Source: Brachypodius melanocephalos
Lineage: Eukaryota; Chordata; Aves; Passeriformes; Pycnonotidae
Reading direction: 5' to 3'
Assembly: GCA_013398615.1 (NCBI GenBank)
Contig: VZSR01003806.1
Coordinates: 2,253,094 to 2,317,093 of the forward strand
Length of the DNA: 64,000 nt
The notes under the pieces were generated by a model. That model did no database searches, had not been told where the DNA came from, and saw nothing but the letters and a program-made list of their open reading frames with translations. Numbering within the stretch: the stretch's first letter is position 1; each line of letters opens with the position of its first letter. The position numbers and the translations under genes were made by a program. Positions 51,919 to 63,392 of the stretch are shown here, in pieces.

Positions 51919-54077
51919 GATGGTGAAGATTCAGGTTATTTTTCAATGCCTAGTCTGGACAAATTTCAAAAGATGTTACCACATGCATGCCTATGCAGGG
52001 CATTGGACTGTATGCTGCAGATTGATACAAAGCTTGTTTGGTTCTGCCTGCCTCTTTTGAACAGAGGTGGGGAAAAGTCACACTAATTAAAACACCTCCT
52101 GAAGGGATTTTTTTTTCTGTTTATCAAGACATTCTGAACTTCTGGAAGGTTCTGAAATGAATGCCCTCCCTCTTATCTATCTCAGGGACACAGGGTCCCC
52201 TCATTTTTACCTACCTGCTCTCCATTTCCCCCTCCATCAGAGCTGTGCACCCTGTTCTCCACTCAGCCCATTCCCTTGGGAACCAACCAGTTGCTGGTCA
52301 CAAGCTCTATGGAGTACACTCTAAGAGCTCCATGAAGTACACTTGGAATATTGCTCTAGCAAAACCCACATATAGGAAAAAAATCCAAACATTTCTTCAG
52401 CAAGGTGTTCATTATGTGTGAAGCTTTCTTTTTCCTCCTCTATGTTTTATCTTAATAGAAATAATCTTTGTGGCATTTATCTTAATAAATGGATTGAAAA
52501 AATTCCCCCCAGAAGGTTTAACCAAGTTGCAATGCTTCCTCCCAAGTTAGCAGCATCACTTCCAAATGCACAAGTTATTCCATTCTTGGGTATTTAACTC
52601 TATAAATAGGAGGATTATATTCAGTTTTCTCATTCCTCTATTCATATATATGCTTACCTAAAATTGAGATCTCTTACTTAACACCTCCTATGAAATTAGG
52701 TCTGTATCTGAGAGATAGGATGAGAGAGTTTTAAAGTGCTTGATACTTGTCAAATTCTAGATATAAACTAAACTCTGTAACTTAAAAAAAGAGTAATTTA
52801 AGTATTATTGGAAGAAAAAATATTAGCACAACTCATTTGTATATGCAGCCATGTAAATTCAAATTAAGTAATGAATAACAGTTCATGCTTCATCTGAGAT
52901 ATTCTCTTTTTTTTCCTTAGAAAATAATCCTAAAGAAGCACAAGGTATTCTATATTCACAACTTTTGATGAAAAGATTTTAGTAAATAATATAATTTATA
53001 GGTGATAATAGCTTTAAAATCTGATTTCTTGGAAAGTGTACAATGTTTCTACTTCTTGTTTGATAAAGTGACTGCAACTAAATTACTCTGCAAATTTATA
53101 TTCAAGAACTGCAGTCACTAATTGGAAGCTGAAAGCACCAGACACTCCACTAGCCCTAGCCCATTTCTGTACCAAGTAATAGGATTATTGCACACTCTGT
53201 CCTTACATATTGTGTTCAAGGAGAAAAGCACTGAAAAATTCAAAGGTTTAATTTAGGCACCATTGGAAATATACTGCAATTTGTGGACTATTCTGTGCTG
53301 ATAGGAAAAATGAGTTACTCAGCAGGGAGCAGGAGAGTGCACACAGAAAAAGAAATAAATTAGAATGGCCTTTACATTCATCTCACTGTATGGCATGTAC
53401 TTTTCATTACTGCTTATATACATTTTGGTTCATAAAATTCAATGGTATAAAGTGGACATAAAACATGCATAGTGTTTTCAATCCAGATTACTAGAACAGA
53501 CCTCTTAATGGAAAGGTAGTAATATGAGCTATTTCCTTCATGTATGACCCTGAAATAAAATAGTTCATCAATTACTTCCAGCTAAATCTACCAGTTGAGC
53601 AAAAGTAATAGACTCTTAGAGGTCAAATATTGGTTCTTATAATGCCTGGTTCACTTCCTAACAAGACATTTTAAAGTCTCACCAAACTAGAGCATTGCTT
53701 TCTTTAAATAAGAGATCCTGTGCAGTCACATATCCCTGCTTTAATTGACAGATATTTACAAAGAAGCCTGTTTGAACCACAGCTTTTGAATTTCTCACTC
53801 CTAACAAAATGTAGGAAGGATTCATCAATTCTCATATGCAAGAAAAGACATAGTTTTTATATATATGCATAACTTCCTTCTGCTCACTGCAAAGGATTTG
53901 AAGACACAGTGAAAATCTGTTTAATAAGATCTCAGAGTGTTGTCAGTGTGGCTGTTGGTATTCTTAATGTCTTTATTTTCATTGTAGTCCATGTGCATAT
54001 ATATCAAAAGCTTTGCTTTCAGGAATATTAGTTATAGATGTGGTGATGTAAGGTTATGTTCTTCACCATCAAAACAA

Positions 54078-54124
54078 TTTTTTCTTTTTACTTTTTCTTT
54101 TTTTCTTCCCCCCCTCCTTTTTTA
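54078..54124. repeat. Polypyrimidine tract
   Basis: Nearly pure C/T on the plus strand with a run of seven C. No exon follows it. Confidence 0.7.
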
Positions 54125-55029
54125 ATCTTATCGATTGAATATAAAATAGGGTGTGTATCATCCTTTGGGAAACATGAGGATTTAAACAAGGTGACATGAG
54201 AATTCTAGTTTTGCTCAATTTCATTCCAACAAAGTATTTCTGTAGGCATTACTCTCTTTGCAACATCAGAGTATCACAGATTCCTTGGTATAAAGATAAA
54301 TTCTTCAAGGAGGATGCAAATATATTTTTAAAACTTTATATTAAAAGTAACTTTTTAATGATATAAAGCACAATTTTTATTTATGATTGATTTATATTAT
54401 GTAATATATACCATTCAAATTATTTCTTTGGCTTTAGCAAATTTTTCTATTTGAGGATGATTTTAAACTCAATATTTTAATTAAGATAGACCATTAACAA
54501 CATTTAATATTAACAAGTTTCAAAGTTATGCATTTTTTAAACAAAGAGAAGATCAGTAGAAAAGCATTGATGATAATTTGTAGGACCAGGCACTTGATAT
54601 ACTAATGGAAAAAGAAACATCCTCGAATTTGTTTCAACCCAAGAGGGCGAAAAAGAAATTGAAATTAGATGATTTGTGGAAACTAATTTAAATAGGATCC
54701 TGCATGAAAGAAATTTCAGTACCTGAGAATATCCTATATTTACATTTCAGAAATGTAAAGGTTACAGAATTCTTCCTGATCCAAACATAAGTTGGTTTTA
54801 TTTTACAGACAGAGTTCCACGGTAGGCAAATCACTGAGATTCATTCCTATTTTCATGATCATGAAAGTTTGACTTATTTTTGTTGTTTAAGTCACACTTG
54901 AAGAGAAAGTTCATCTGGACAGGCTATGAGGTAGTCTATTTTTGTCAAATAAAATTAGACACTTTCTTCTTTCACCTTCCTAGATGAGACATTTATTTAC
55001 CTGTAATGATACCTAAGGATTTTTAGCTT

Positions 55030-55053
55030 TTTTATATATATATTTATATATTT
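55030..55053. repeat. TA-rich microsatellite
   Basis: A short (TA)n/TTTA tract in AT-rich DNA. Confidence 0.65.
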
Positions 55054-55721
55054 GTAGCTTTGTAAATTTTTAATATATACCTGTATAGTTTCTGGCATTT
55101 TCTTACACCTTAGAATAGCAGATGCCCCTTCCTCACACATTATGCCCCCCTTCTTGAAATTCTGTTTATTCTCATTTTCAAGAAAAGAATTTCTAACAAG
55201 GACACGCTGTTTTGCACCAGCACCTGGGAGACATAACAAAATACAGGGCTAAGAATCCCTGGAGAGACTTAAGCAGGCCCTAGGGTGGGGTACCAGGTCA
55301 TCCAGTCTTTTATTGGTTTTATTTGCTAGATACGGTAATTAATTAAACTTACAAGATTTGTGAAAATCTGATGCCAGATATGGGCAGAGCTTTATTTTGA
55401 GCACATGATAGTTTTCATTAAAGAGCTGCCCTTTATGTTACCACTTTAATAGTGTTTGGATTGTTTTTCTTTCAATTCTAGGCAACAGTAGCATCCTGTT
55501 TAAATATAGGTTAAAGATTTCAAGCATGTTCTGAAACCCTGGACTTCTCTGAGGGGATAGATGACCTCAACCTTCAGAACAAGAGGCAGAGAAAAAGTTT
55601 GACCATTTGCTGTCTTCTCTTACCTTCCCTGTGACTGTATGCATTCTATCTCCCTTTTACAGGTGATCCAGCATACAAACTCTTCTGATAAGAGCTCAGG
55701 AAGCCTCAGCATATGGTCAGA

Positions 55722-55821
55722 NNNNNNNNNNNNNNNNNNNNNNNNNNNNNNNNNNNNNNNNNNNNNNNNNNNNNNNNNNNNNNNNNNNNNNNNNNNNNNN
55801 NNNNNNNNNNNNNNNNNNNNN
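55722..55821. other. Assembly gap (100 N) ending in an LTR
   Basis: A placeholder of 100 N. The sequence directly after it is the same LTR terminus as at 43603-43638. Confidence 0.99.
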
Positions 55822-55857
55822 ATACTTTGTGCTAATCCTATACTACAACCCAGGACA
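55822..55857. mobile_element. LTR terminus, same family as 43470-43638
   Basis: ATACTTTGTGCTAATCC through CAACCCAGGACA is identical over 36 bp to the right end of the 43.5-kb LTR. The remainder of the element lies in the gap. The left flank before the gap does not show the TGTTGTGG end or an ATCAC copy, which is the 5 bp following the LTR at 55858-55862. The left junction is therefore unseen. Confidence 0.78.
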
Positions 55858-56503
55858 ATCACCCACAAGGAAGACAGCACTGAGACAACACAGGCAAAAT
55901 TCAGCTTTACTTGCTCAGTTCCTGGCCATTGTGTGTATCTTGCCTCACCACCAACTATTTAACAATGTAGTTATGTTATAGAGTGGTCTCTGCAATCCTC
56001 CAGAACATTCACTACTTGTATATTCATCAAGAAGCTGAACTTTTATGCCAAGTGTTGCAATCGGTTCCTCCCATGTGGCTTCTTTCACGATAAATTCTAT
56101 GGGCAACTCCTTATTTAGCACCTTCTAGATGTAAATAAATGCTTCTATTGGCTTTTTGGATCTTTAAATCATGTGAATAGCTGCTGAGATGATTAGCACT
56201 ATTATTTGGTGGATGGGGGTGCAATTTGCTCCCCGTTTATAGCAACATTTATCATCCTCTCCAGACTGGAAATGTTTATTCAAATAGCACAAATAAAGAA
56301 AAACTAGAAAGATTAGTTATTAAAATAAGAAAGATTATTTTCAGGACACACAAAATGAACACATTACTTGAAATTGAACAAAAGAGCAAGATAAGCCACG
56401 TGGAAAAGAATTTAATTAAAATTTAAAAGTTGGATAAAAGAAGTGAATGATTCTTCATTAGCATGTGGTGAAGCTGATAGGCCAAATGCAGGATTCACCC
56501 TGG

Positions 56504-56507
<4 letters not shown>

Positions 56508-56537
<30 letters not shown>
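56508..56537. repeat. Poly-A run, 30 bp
   Basis: An uninterrupted A homopolymer. No AATAAA lies within the usual distance upstream and no matching direct repeats were spotted, so a retrocopy tail is not supported. Confidence 0.9.
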
Positions 56538-56539
<2 letters not shown>

Positions 56540-57089
56540 TACTAGTGTCTCAATTTGGTCAGGAAGGAAAACTATATTGGTGGTACAACAAGATGGAGAT
56601 GGCATTTCTAAAACAGTGGCCAATAACAGAGTTTACAACGAGAGAGATGAATCAGCAGATCTCTTGCTGCATCATGCATTTCAAAGTGAATACTTTTTCC
56701 ACATTGTCTTGTCAAACATTATTGTAAAAATTCTAGGGGATTTTGGGAAATCTTTTTGCAGTGAAATATATTGGACAGATGAGAAAAAGGCTGAAATGAG
56801 TTTTATTAAGGCAAGGGGTTTACCACTGAGGAAACATTGTAAGTAAATTACTCCTTTATTTTGGTTTTCCTTAGATAATTTTATAGAGGCCTGAACAAGT
56901 GGTGATAGATGAAGTAATCATATTTCAAAGAAATTCAAATTAAATCCATCAACATTTAATGACAGAAGTGGTCCCACTGATATCTGACAACTGTTGTATG
57001 AGCAAGCACTTCAAGTATTCAGAACACTGATGCACTGGGCCCCACTGAACAGAAAATAATCATATCTCATTTACACTTTACTGATTAAT

Positions 57090-57184
57090 GTTTGGGGGGG
57101 TTTTTTTGTTTTGGTTTGGGTTTTTTTGTTTTTTGGGGTTTTGGTTTTTTTTGTTTGTTTGTTTTTTGTTTTTTGGGTTTTTTT
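57090..57184. repeat. G/T-only tract with several G runs
   Basis: The plus strand is entirely T and G for about 95 bp. It includes G runs of 7, 3, 4 and 3 bases separated by T-rich loops, and ends at a CCCC. The four G runs make G-quadruplex formation conceivable, although the loops are long. Confidence 0.88.
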
Positions 57185-58152
57185 CCCCATTACAAGAGGT
57201 ACAAGCCTAAATGGAAAGAAAATTAAGATTTGGAAGAGGAAACACTAGGATACTAGCTCACAAATATTTACAATCTTTCTAAACATAAGCAATCTCTTAC
57301 TCCTGTTTTTTCACCTTAAGTGTCAAATCTTATTGTGTTTTTAATTACATAATGCACATGGTCCTAATTGAAAAATTTCTCTCTTTCTCTTATTTTTAAC
57401 GTTTTTAAAGGGTGATTCATTCCAGAGATTAATTAGCTATCTTGAAATGGGATTAGTCTCTTTTTGGAAGCGCCTCTTCCTCCTACAGGCACCAGCAGTC
57501 ATGTTTTAGTAGCTCTCAGTAGCTGGGATGAATATCAGTGATAGAGTGAGGCATTTTTTCTACTTGTTCCTGCTAAATTGATATGTCAGAAATGGCCTCA
57601 CCCTCAAGAAACCAGTGTATTTTGGGGGAATTTTTAGAACTGTTAATATCATTGTGTGTTCCTAACCTTGAAGGTCCACATTGTCACAGTTCCAGAAGCA
57701 ATGTTGAAATCCTGGGTGGACACAGACAATTAACTTATATTAATGCTTATTAATGTGCATAATTATGTTTTATGAAGGCATGCTATGTGTGTTAGGATGT
57801 ATGACAACAAGTTCAGGAAAACTAAAACATCTCCACTGCATTCTCTACTAGCTGACTTATGGTTTGCTACAAAATGCTTCTTGTGGCTTATACTATGATA
57901 GTGTAATATGTTCTCATCACCTTCAATTGACACTTCTGTCAGAGCACAGAATTATAAAAGACACAGTTTGCTCTCTGCTGTTTTCAAAGTGCTCCTTTGG
58001 GGCCAAAACACAAGAAAACAATTTGGTTAGAAAGCCAAGATGAGAATGTATGCACTGTAAATCTTGGATTCAAGGCATTCTGACTGAAGTTGTGTGTGTA
58101 CACACAGAAACATATCTTGATGATGTTTGTCTTGTTTTTCCTCCAGGCATAT

Positions 58153-59188
58153 TGGGTTTGTGTAGCAAACTTTCAGGAGAAGCAGGGTGGGGGACAGAGG
58201 GAACATTTGAGCAGTGGTTTCTGTGAGAAATTGCCAGAAGCTTCCCCTGTATCCAGTAGAGCCAATGCCAGATGGCTCCAAGACAGATGTGTCACTGGCC
58301 AAAGCTGAGCCCATAGGTGACAGTGGTAGTGCCGCGGGGATAACATATTTAAGAAGGGGAAAAAGTTACTGAGCAGAAGGAAAATGCAGACAGGGAAGAG
58401 AAAATAAGTATATGTGAGAAAAACACCAAGGTCAGTGAAGTAGGAGGGGGAGAAGGTGCCAGATACCAGCCCAGCAGTCCATGGTAGAGACCATGGTGAA
58501 GCAGCTGTGCTCCTGCAGCCAGTGGAGGTCCGTGGTGGAGCAAACACCTACGGACCCTGGAGGACCCCATGCTGGAGCAAGTGGATGCCCAAAAGAAAGC
58601 TATGACTGTGGGAAGCAGGCTCTTGTCAGAATCTGTGGCCCTGTGGAGAGAGAAGTCCATGCTGGAGCAGGTTTGCTGGAAGGACTCGTGACTCCACAAG
58701 GAACCCACACTGGAGCAGCCTGTTTCTGAAGGACTGCACTCCTTGGAAAGGACTCACCTTGGAGAAGTTCATGGAGTACTGTCTCCCATGGGAGGGATGC
58801 CACATTAGTGCAGGGGAAGAATTCCTTCTCCTGAGGAGGAAGCTGTGACAGAAATAGCATGTGACACCCATTCCCCATCCCACTGAACTGGTGGCAGGCA
58901 AAAGGTAGAGGAATGAAAATAGTGAAGGAGGGATGGTTGAATTGAAGGTGTTTTAAGATTAGGTTTAACTTCTCATTGTCCTACTCTGATTTTGATTGGA
59001 AAATTCAACTACTTTCCCCCAGGTGAAGTCTGTTTTCTCCATGACTATAATTGCCAAGTGGTCTCTCTGTCCTTGGCTCAACCCATGGCCCTTCTGTTCT
59101 ATTTTCTCTACCCTGCCCAGTTGAGCAGAGGAGTAATAAAAGGGCTTTGGTGGGTCCCTGTCATCAGACAGGCCCAGCCTACTCAACA
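58153..59188 (+). mobile_element. ERVL-type LTR with internal GGAGCAG repeats
   Basis: An LTR of about 1 kb in sense orientation, of a family I recall from birds. It starts near TGGGTTTGTGTAGCAAAC and contains GAGCCAATGCCAGATGGCTC and GGATAACATATTTAAGAAGG (a TATA-like site near 58340). From about 58490 to 58800 it has a series of degenerate repeats of roughly 35-50 bp, each carrying CTGGAGCAG or a close variant followed by a GGA...CTCC phrase. The 3' part includes GTTTTAAGATTAGGTTTAAC, GTGAAGTCTGTTTTCTCC, and GGCTTTGGTGGGTCCCTGTC, ending at CTCAACA. No clean target duplication was found. Short frames on both strands within it (up to 124 codons) come from the repeats and are not genes. Confidence 0.78.
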
Positions 59189-59223
59189 GGAATGAATTCC
59201 TCTTTGGTTTACAACATTGTTGA

Positions 59224-59267
59224 ACACAGAATCATGGAATCATTAAGGTTGGAAAATATCTTCAAGA
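59224..59267 (-). mobile_element. CR1 LINE, left piece (split by LTR)
   Basis: The complement of the CR1 3' terminus: ACACAGAATCATGGAATC, then CATTAAGGTTGGAAAATATC and TTCAAGA. It breaks off exactly where the LTR at 59268 begins and resumes at 59966. Confidence 0.88.
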
Positions 59268-59965
59268 TGTAAGGCTCCAAAAAACTCACTCAGTAAGGCT
59301 TTTAAAAGGGCTTACGGTTTTTCATGTACTCTGAGTTACAGTCACAGGAGAAATACTAATAAGATATCCTCAAGAGGTCAAAACAACAAAAAAGACTTTA
59401 CTAGCAACCTCAGAAAAATCAAAGGACTTTAGCAAAACATTTAGAACAGTGTTCAATCAACATGAAACAATTCTCAAAGCATTAACTCGGCCCATTAAAC
59501 TTAGCAATTCTAAGCCCATTCAATTTTAAGTTACTTGAAAAGTCTAAGAAGAGGGAATTAGAAGAAGATAAAGAAAGAAAAAGACAAAGATATGGAAAAA
59601 ACCCAAACATAGCTATCACTTCTGGTTCCAGTTGTGTTCAGCTGATACGAGTTCCAAAAGGAGGTAGGGTTATGTGGTTCCTCCTGTTCTGCTTTAAATA
59701 CCCCTTGACCTCCTGGGCCCTTCCCCAGGTGGGTTTTGCAGTCATTTGGCCACACAGGAGCTGGGTTAGGGGCTCCAGAGGCAGGTGTGGGGCATTGCTC
59801 CAGTGTGCCAGGGATTGGCAGCCGCTGCAGGGCTGGGATACAAGCTGGGGAAGGGTGGGGTGTAAGGGGCAGTTCATCACCCCACCAGAGCAAGATCCAA
59901 GCTGCCCCTTGCCACACACGGGCACCTGAAATGCTCGGAGCCAGCAATCCCTCCAGGCTCTTACA
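59268..59965 (-). mobile_element. Solo LTR inserted into a CR1 element
   Basis: A 698-bp LTR with 6-bp inverted ends TGTAAG...CTTACA. It is flanked by CAAGA (59263-59267) and CAAGC (59966-59970), a 5-bp target duplication with one later substitution. The uninterrupted CR1 sequence expected at this point supports A as the original base. Minus orientation is inferred from a TATTTAAA box (plus TTTAAATA near 59692) and an AGTAAA signal near the 59390s, both readable in the right order only on the minus strand. The U3 half (59700-59965) is GC-richer than the U5 half. A 148-codon minus-strand frame (59558-60004) runs through it and out into the CR1. It is not a gene. Confidence 0.85.
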
Positions 59966-60192
59966 CAAGCTCATCGAGTCCAGCCTTTGAGAGAACACCA
60001 CCATGTCAGATAAACCACAACAATCCAGTCATTTCCTGGACACCTCCAGGGATAGTGAGTCCAACAGTTCCCTAGAAAGACCATTCTCGTGTTTGGCAAC
60101 TCTTTCAGTGAAAAAATATTTCCTAATGTCCAACTTACAGCTCCCCTGGCACAGCTTGAGGCCATTTCCTCATTATTCTCTCTGTTACCCCA
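59966..60192 (-). mobile_element. CR1 LINE, right piece (split by LTR)
   Basis: It continues the CR1 of 59224-59267: CTCATCGAGTCCAGCC, GAACACCACCATGTCAGATA, GGACACCTCCAGGGATAGTG, CAACTCTTTCAGTGAAAAAA, CCTAATGTCCAACTTACAGC, and CCTGGCACAGCTTGAGGCCA. The element ends around 60192. Confidence 0.9.
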
Positions 60193-61076
60193 TGCTTCCT
60201 GCACTGTTTATTTCACTGACTTAAATTTAAATTATGAATTCTTCTCAGTAGGCATTATCTTTCTCTTACGTGTACTCCCTGTGCTCCGCTACAATGGGTC
60301 CTTGAACTTTGCATCACATTCCAAGACTTGAAAACAGAATACTCTTAATAAATCTCCAAACTCCATTAAAATGAAATAACGAATGATGGCAATTCATTTA
60401 GCAATTTATGGTTGAATTAAACAGAATTCCCGTACTTCTCAAAATATGCTAACAAATAACAAAACATGCTACAAACTTGGGAAGTTATTAAAGAGGTACA
60501 CTTTGCTGAAATGATATGCTCTTTACTCATCAGCAGAAGAAATTTTAGAAGATACATTTCTTCTGGGCTGACTGCTCTACGATTACCTAAGCTATGTCCC
60601 AGCCTACTCCAGCTGCAAGCCCAGCAATGCAATTACCCCGGGGAGCACTGCAGGAGAACAACAAGAAGCTGGGAAGTGTTATGGATATGGGAAATATCTT
60701 CACAGTGAAGAGATAATAGATGAAAAGGCAGGGTACTGTAATTAAAATGTAGCTAAGAGCTACAAAGTGATATTTAAACTCTTGAAATTCTTGGCATTCA
60801 GAAAAATGAACCAATGACCCAAAGCAATCTTGAATTGCTGAGAACAAAGACACTGTTATATAATTTAGTTTGTTTCCTCTTTGAGGAAATAAATACATAA
60901 TCAGACTTTTGCTAAGAAATATTTTCCCTGAATTACTTTTTAATTATGCACTGCAAATATTAAATAGGAGCACGACACAATACAGTAACACAATACAGAT
61001 AATTGAAGTGCAAAGGAAAAGCTAAGAGTTCTATTTTACCCCACACAAGCAGGGCACTGGAGGCCTGTAAAACCTG

Positions 61077-61112
61077 AATATATGTGTTATAAACAATATA
61101 TGTGTTATAAAA
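61077..61112. repeat. 18-bp tandem duplication
   Basis: The unit AATATATGTGTTATAAAC at 61077-61094 is repeated at 61095-61112, differing only in the last base. Confidence 0.85.
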
Positions 61113-63359
61113 TTCTCAGATTAATAGTGTGTCATTTTAATAGACACTGAATTCTAGACATCTACTGAAATTCCAAACAGCATATGTAGGAGACACTTCT
61201 ATCACAACTGCAAGAAAAAAAAATTGTTTACTGACTGTTAAATTTTGATGCAAACAGGTATGCTAAACAGCAAAACTTACTCTAGCAGCACCTGCTTAAA
61301 GCAAGTCACAGATATGTAACTATATCAATTCTTTCTGCATCCTTTTCTGCTTTAACTGATGAAGATAAGATTCAAGAACACTTTTATTTTCTTTTACTGA
61401 GAAAAATAGCCTGATATATCAATGAGCCAGTACATTGAAAGTCTGTACATAGTTAAACACATTCTTTACATACTTTATTTGATGGCATGCTTAATTTTCA
61501 CTTAGTGTATGTGTTAGTACAGTTCACTGCAGAATTGGGTATTGTAGACAAGTGATTCTCTATTGCATCACATATTGACTATATCATTAATTCCTGAAAG
61601 AAACATTTTCTTTGACTATTTGAGTTGAGAGGTTAAAGACAATTTTTTGATGCAGCTTCTCATTAAATACTTCAAAGAAATTTTTCTGTACTAATTGTAT
61701 GGCTGTTCAAGGATAATGTCCAATGCATACTCATCTCTGACAATTTGATTGTTAATTATCCTAGTAATTCTCTGATGATATTTATTTATATTGTACATAA
61801 AATGTTTCCTGTGTTTACTAAAATAGACATTACTCCCCCATATATCATAAATGCACTTGTTTAAATTTGAACAGATTGATTCTCTACAGGACAACTGTAA
61901 CAATGGATTTGGCTTTTATTACATTTTCATGCACTCCCTGTCTTTAATTCCTCATTTACATAATTTAATTTTTTCTTTCAGAGGAAAAAATATTAAGTAT
62001 GTTTTTGGGAGTAGAGAGAAATGTTCATTCTGCTGCTGAAGGCCAGGAATTCTGGAGGTTAGATGTTCTCCAGTTTTGAAGACAAGGCATGAGACCCAAA
62101 ATTGTCCTCCTCCTGTCCTGATTTCTGTCTTTTGCTTTTGCTCTCCTTCTCTAAACATCCTCTTTCTGCTTCACAGCATCTATGTTCTTCCTTTGGCGTG
62201 TCCATTCCACAGCTGCTGCCACTAAGGGATGAGGAGGAATACTACACTCTGGCAGGGGAAGCATGTGAGAATATCCGTCCTTGGAGAGCTGGCTGTCAGG
62301 TCCTCCTCTTTCTCCATCACTATTTCTAGCTCTTAGTTTTAGGAAGGTTCTCCAGAGTTGCTGAAATGGACCCAGCTGATTGCTATTTGGAAGGTCTTTA
62401 GGAAATGTCTCAGCTTTCAAACTGTGATAACTTCTCCTGTGGTTCCCCATACAGATCCAGAGGTGAAGGAGTGGTTGTTTCTGTGTCTTACAGAGCTGGA
62501 AAATTTTTTCTTCTGTTGTACGGTATGGAGACAGAATAGGGTGACACTTCCCAGACAAGATTTTTTCAGTTCCTGAATGTCAACAAAATCTGACCTTCTG
62601 ATGCATCTTGAGTTTAAGAGTCCACGGGGCTCTCTTACTGCAGTCTGGATCTACAATACAACAATCTGTAAAGAAATTTTTGCTTTATTAATGAGATTTA
62701 TTGACAATAGGACCTTTCTCTGTAGCTTACTGATTATAGTATGTTTGATTATCTCTGAGTTCTCATCAAAGACAAGGTGAAGTGAGGTGGGGGTTTATCT
62801 GAGCCATGGATTTCACAACAAAATTACCTTTCCAGGCAAATCAAAGTCAAGGTCTTTTCTCCTCAGTTGTACATGTTACTTCTCTAGCACAAATCATACT
62901 TTCTGTACAGACACAACTGACTTATAGAGGTATATTCCAATATTTAAAATAAAGAAAACTAGGAATCAAGGCAAAAATGTGGTGATGATAAGTCTCAAAT
63001 GGTATGGAGATTTTTGCCATCTGCTTCTCGAAAGTGTTAAAAATATCTATTGTTTTTCTCTGATTTTTTAAAAATTAATTTCTTAAATATTGAGAGAATC
63101 TAAATAGTGAAAATTATTGTCATTATTCATTAAGCATTTTGTGAGACACATCTAAATGTTTGAAGTACATACTCAAATCCCCATAATTTTTATTGTGGGC
63201 ATTCTTGTCATCTGTATTTATGTTGTTACCGCAATATCTTTACCCTTCATAATCCACAAAGTATTTAACCTTCAAACATTCCTGATGGCAGAATGGTAGT
63301 ATTAGTATTGCCTTTGTATAGAAGCAGCAGCAGGGGTGGTAATAGCTGTACTGTTTTGG

Positions 63360-63392
63360 TATATTATATATATTTTTTGTATATATTTTGGT
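63360..63392. repeat. TA-rich simple repeat
   Basis: Alternating ATATAT and TTTT blocks, followed by several TATAGT/GTATAG words to about 63440. Confidence 0.6.

Larger units (their letters stand above)
51919..55721. other. AT-rich spacer, no gene seen
   Basis: It contains a polypyrimidine tract at about 54078-54124 and a TA-rich microsatellite at about 55030-55053. No open frame above 86 codons and no recognised domain. Confidence 0.55.
55858..58152. other. AT-rich spacer with simple repeats, no gene seen
   Basis: It holds a 30-bp poly-A and a 95-bp G/T tract. Frames at 56443-56727 and 56577-56846 (94 and 89 codons) have no recognised domain. The first runs through the poly-A as lysines. 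Confidence 0.55.

Noticed and set aside
56443..56727. 94-codon frame with a polylysine stretch
   Set aside because: The lysines come from the poly-A microsatellite, and the rest has no known domain.
59558..60004. 148-codon minus-strand frame
   Set aside because: It spans an LTR, crosses its boundary and continues into a CR1 piece, so it cannot be a conserved host gene.
62151..62558. 135-codon minus-strand frame outside recognised repeats
   Set aside because: No recognisable domain or gene context. This length is expected by chance in 64 kb, and only a conservation test could revive it.
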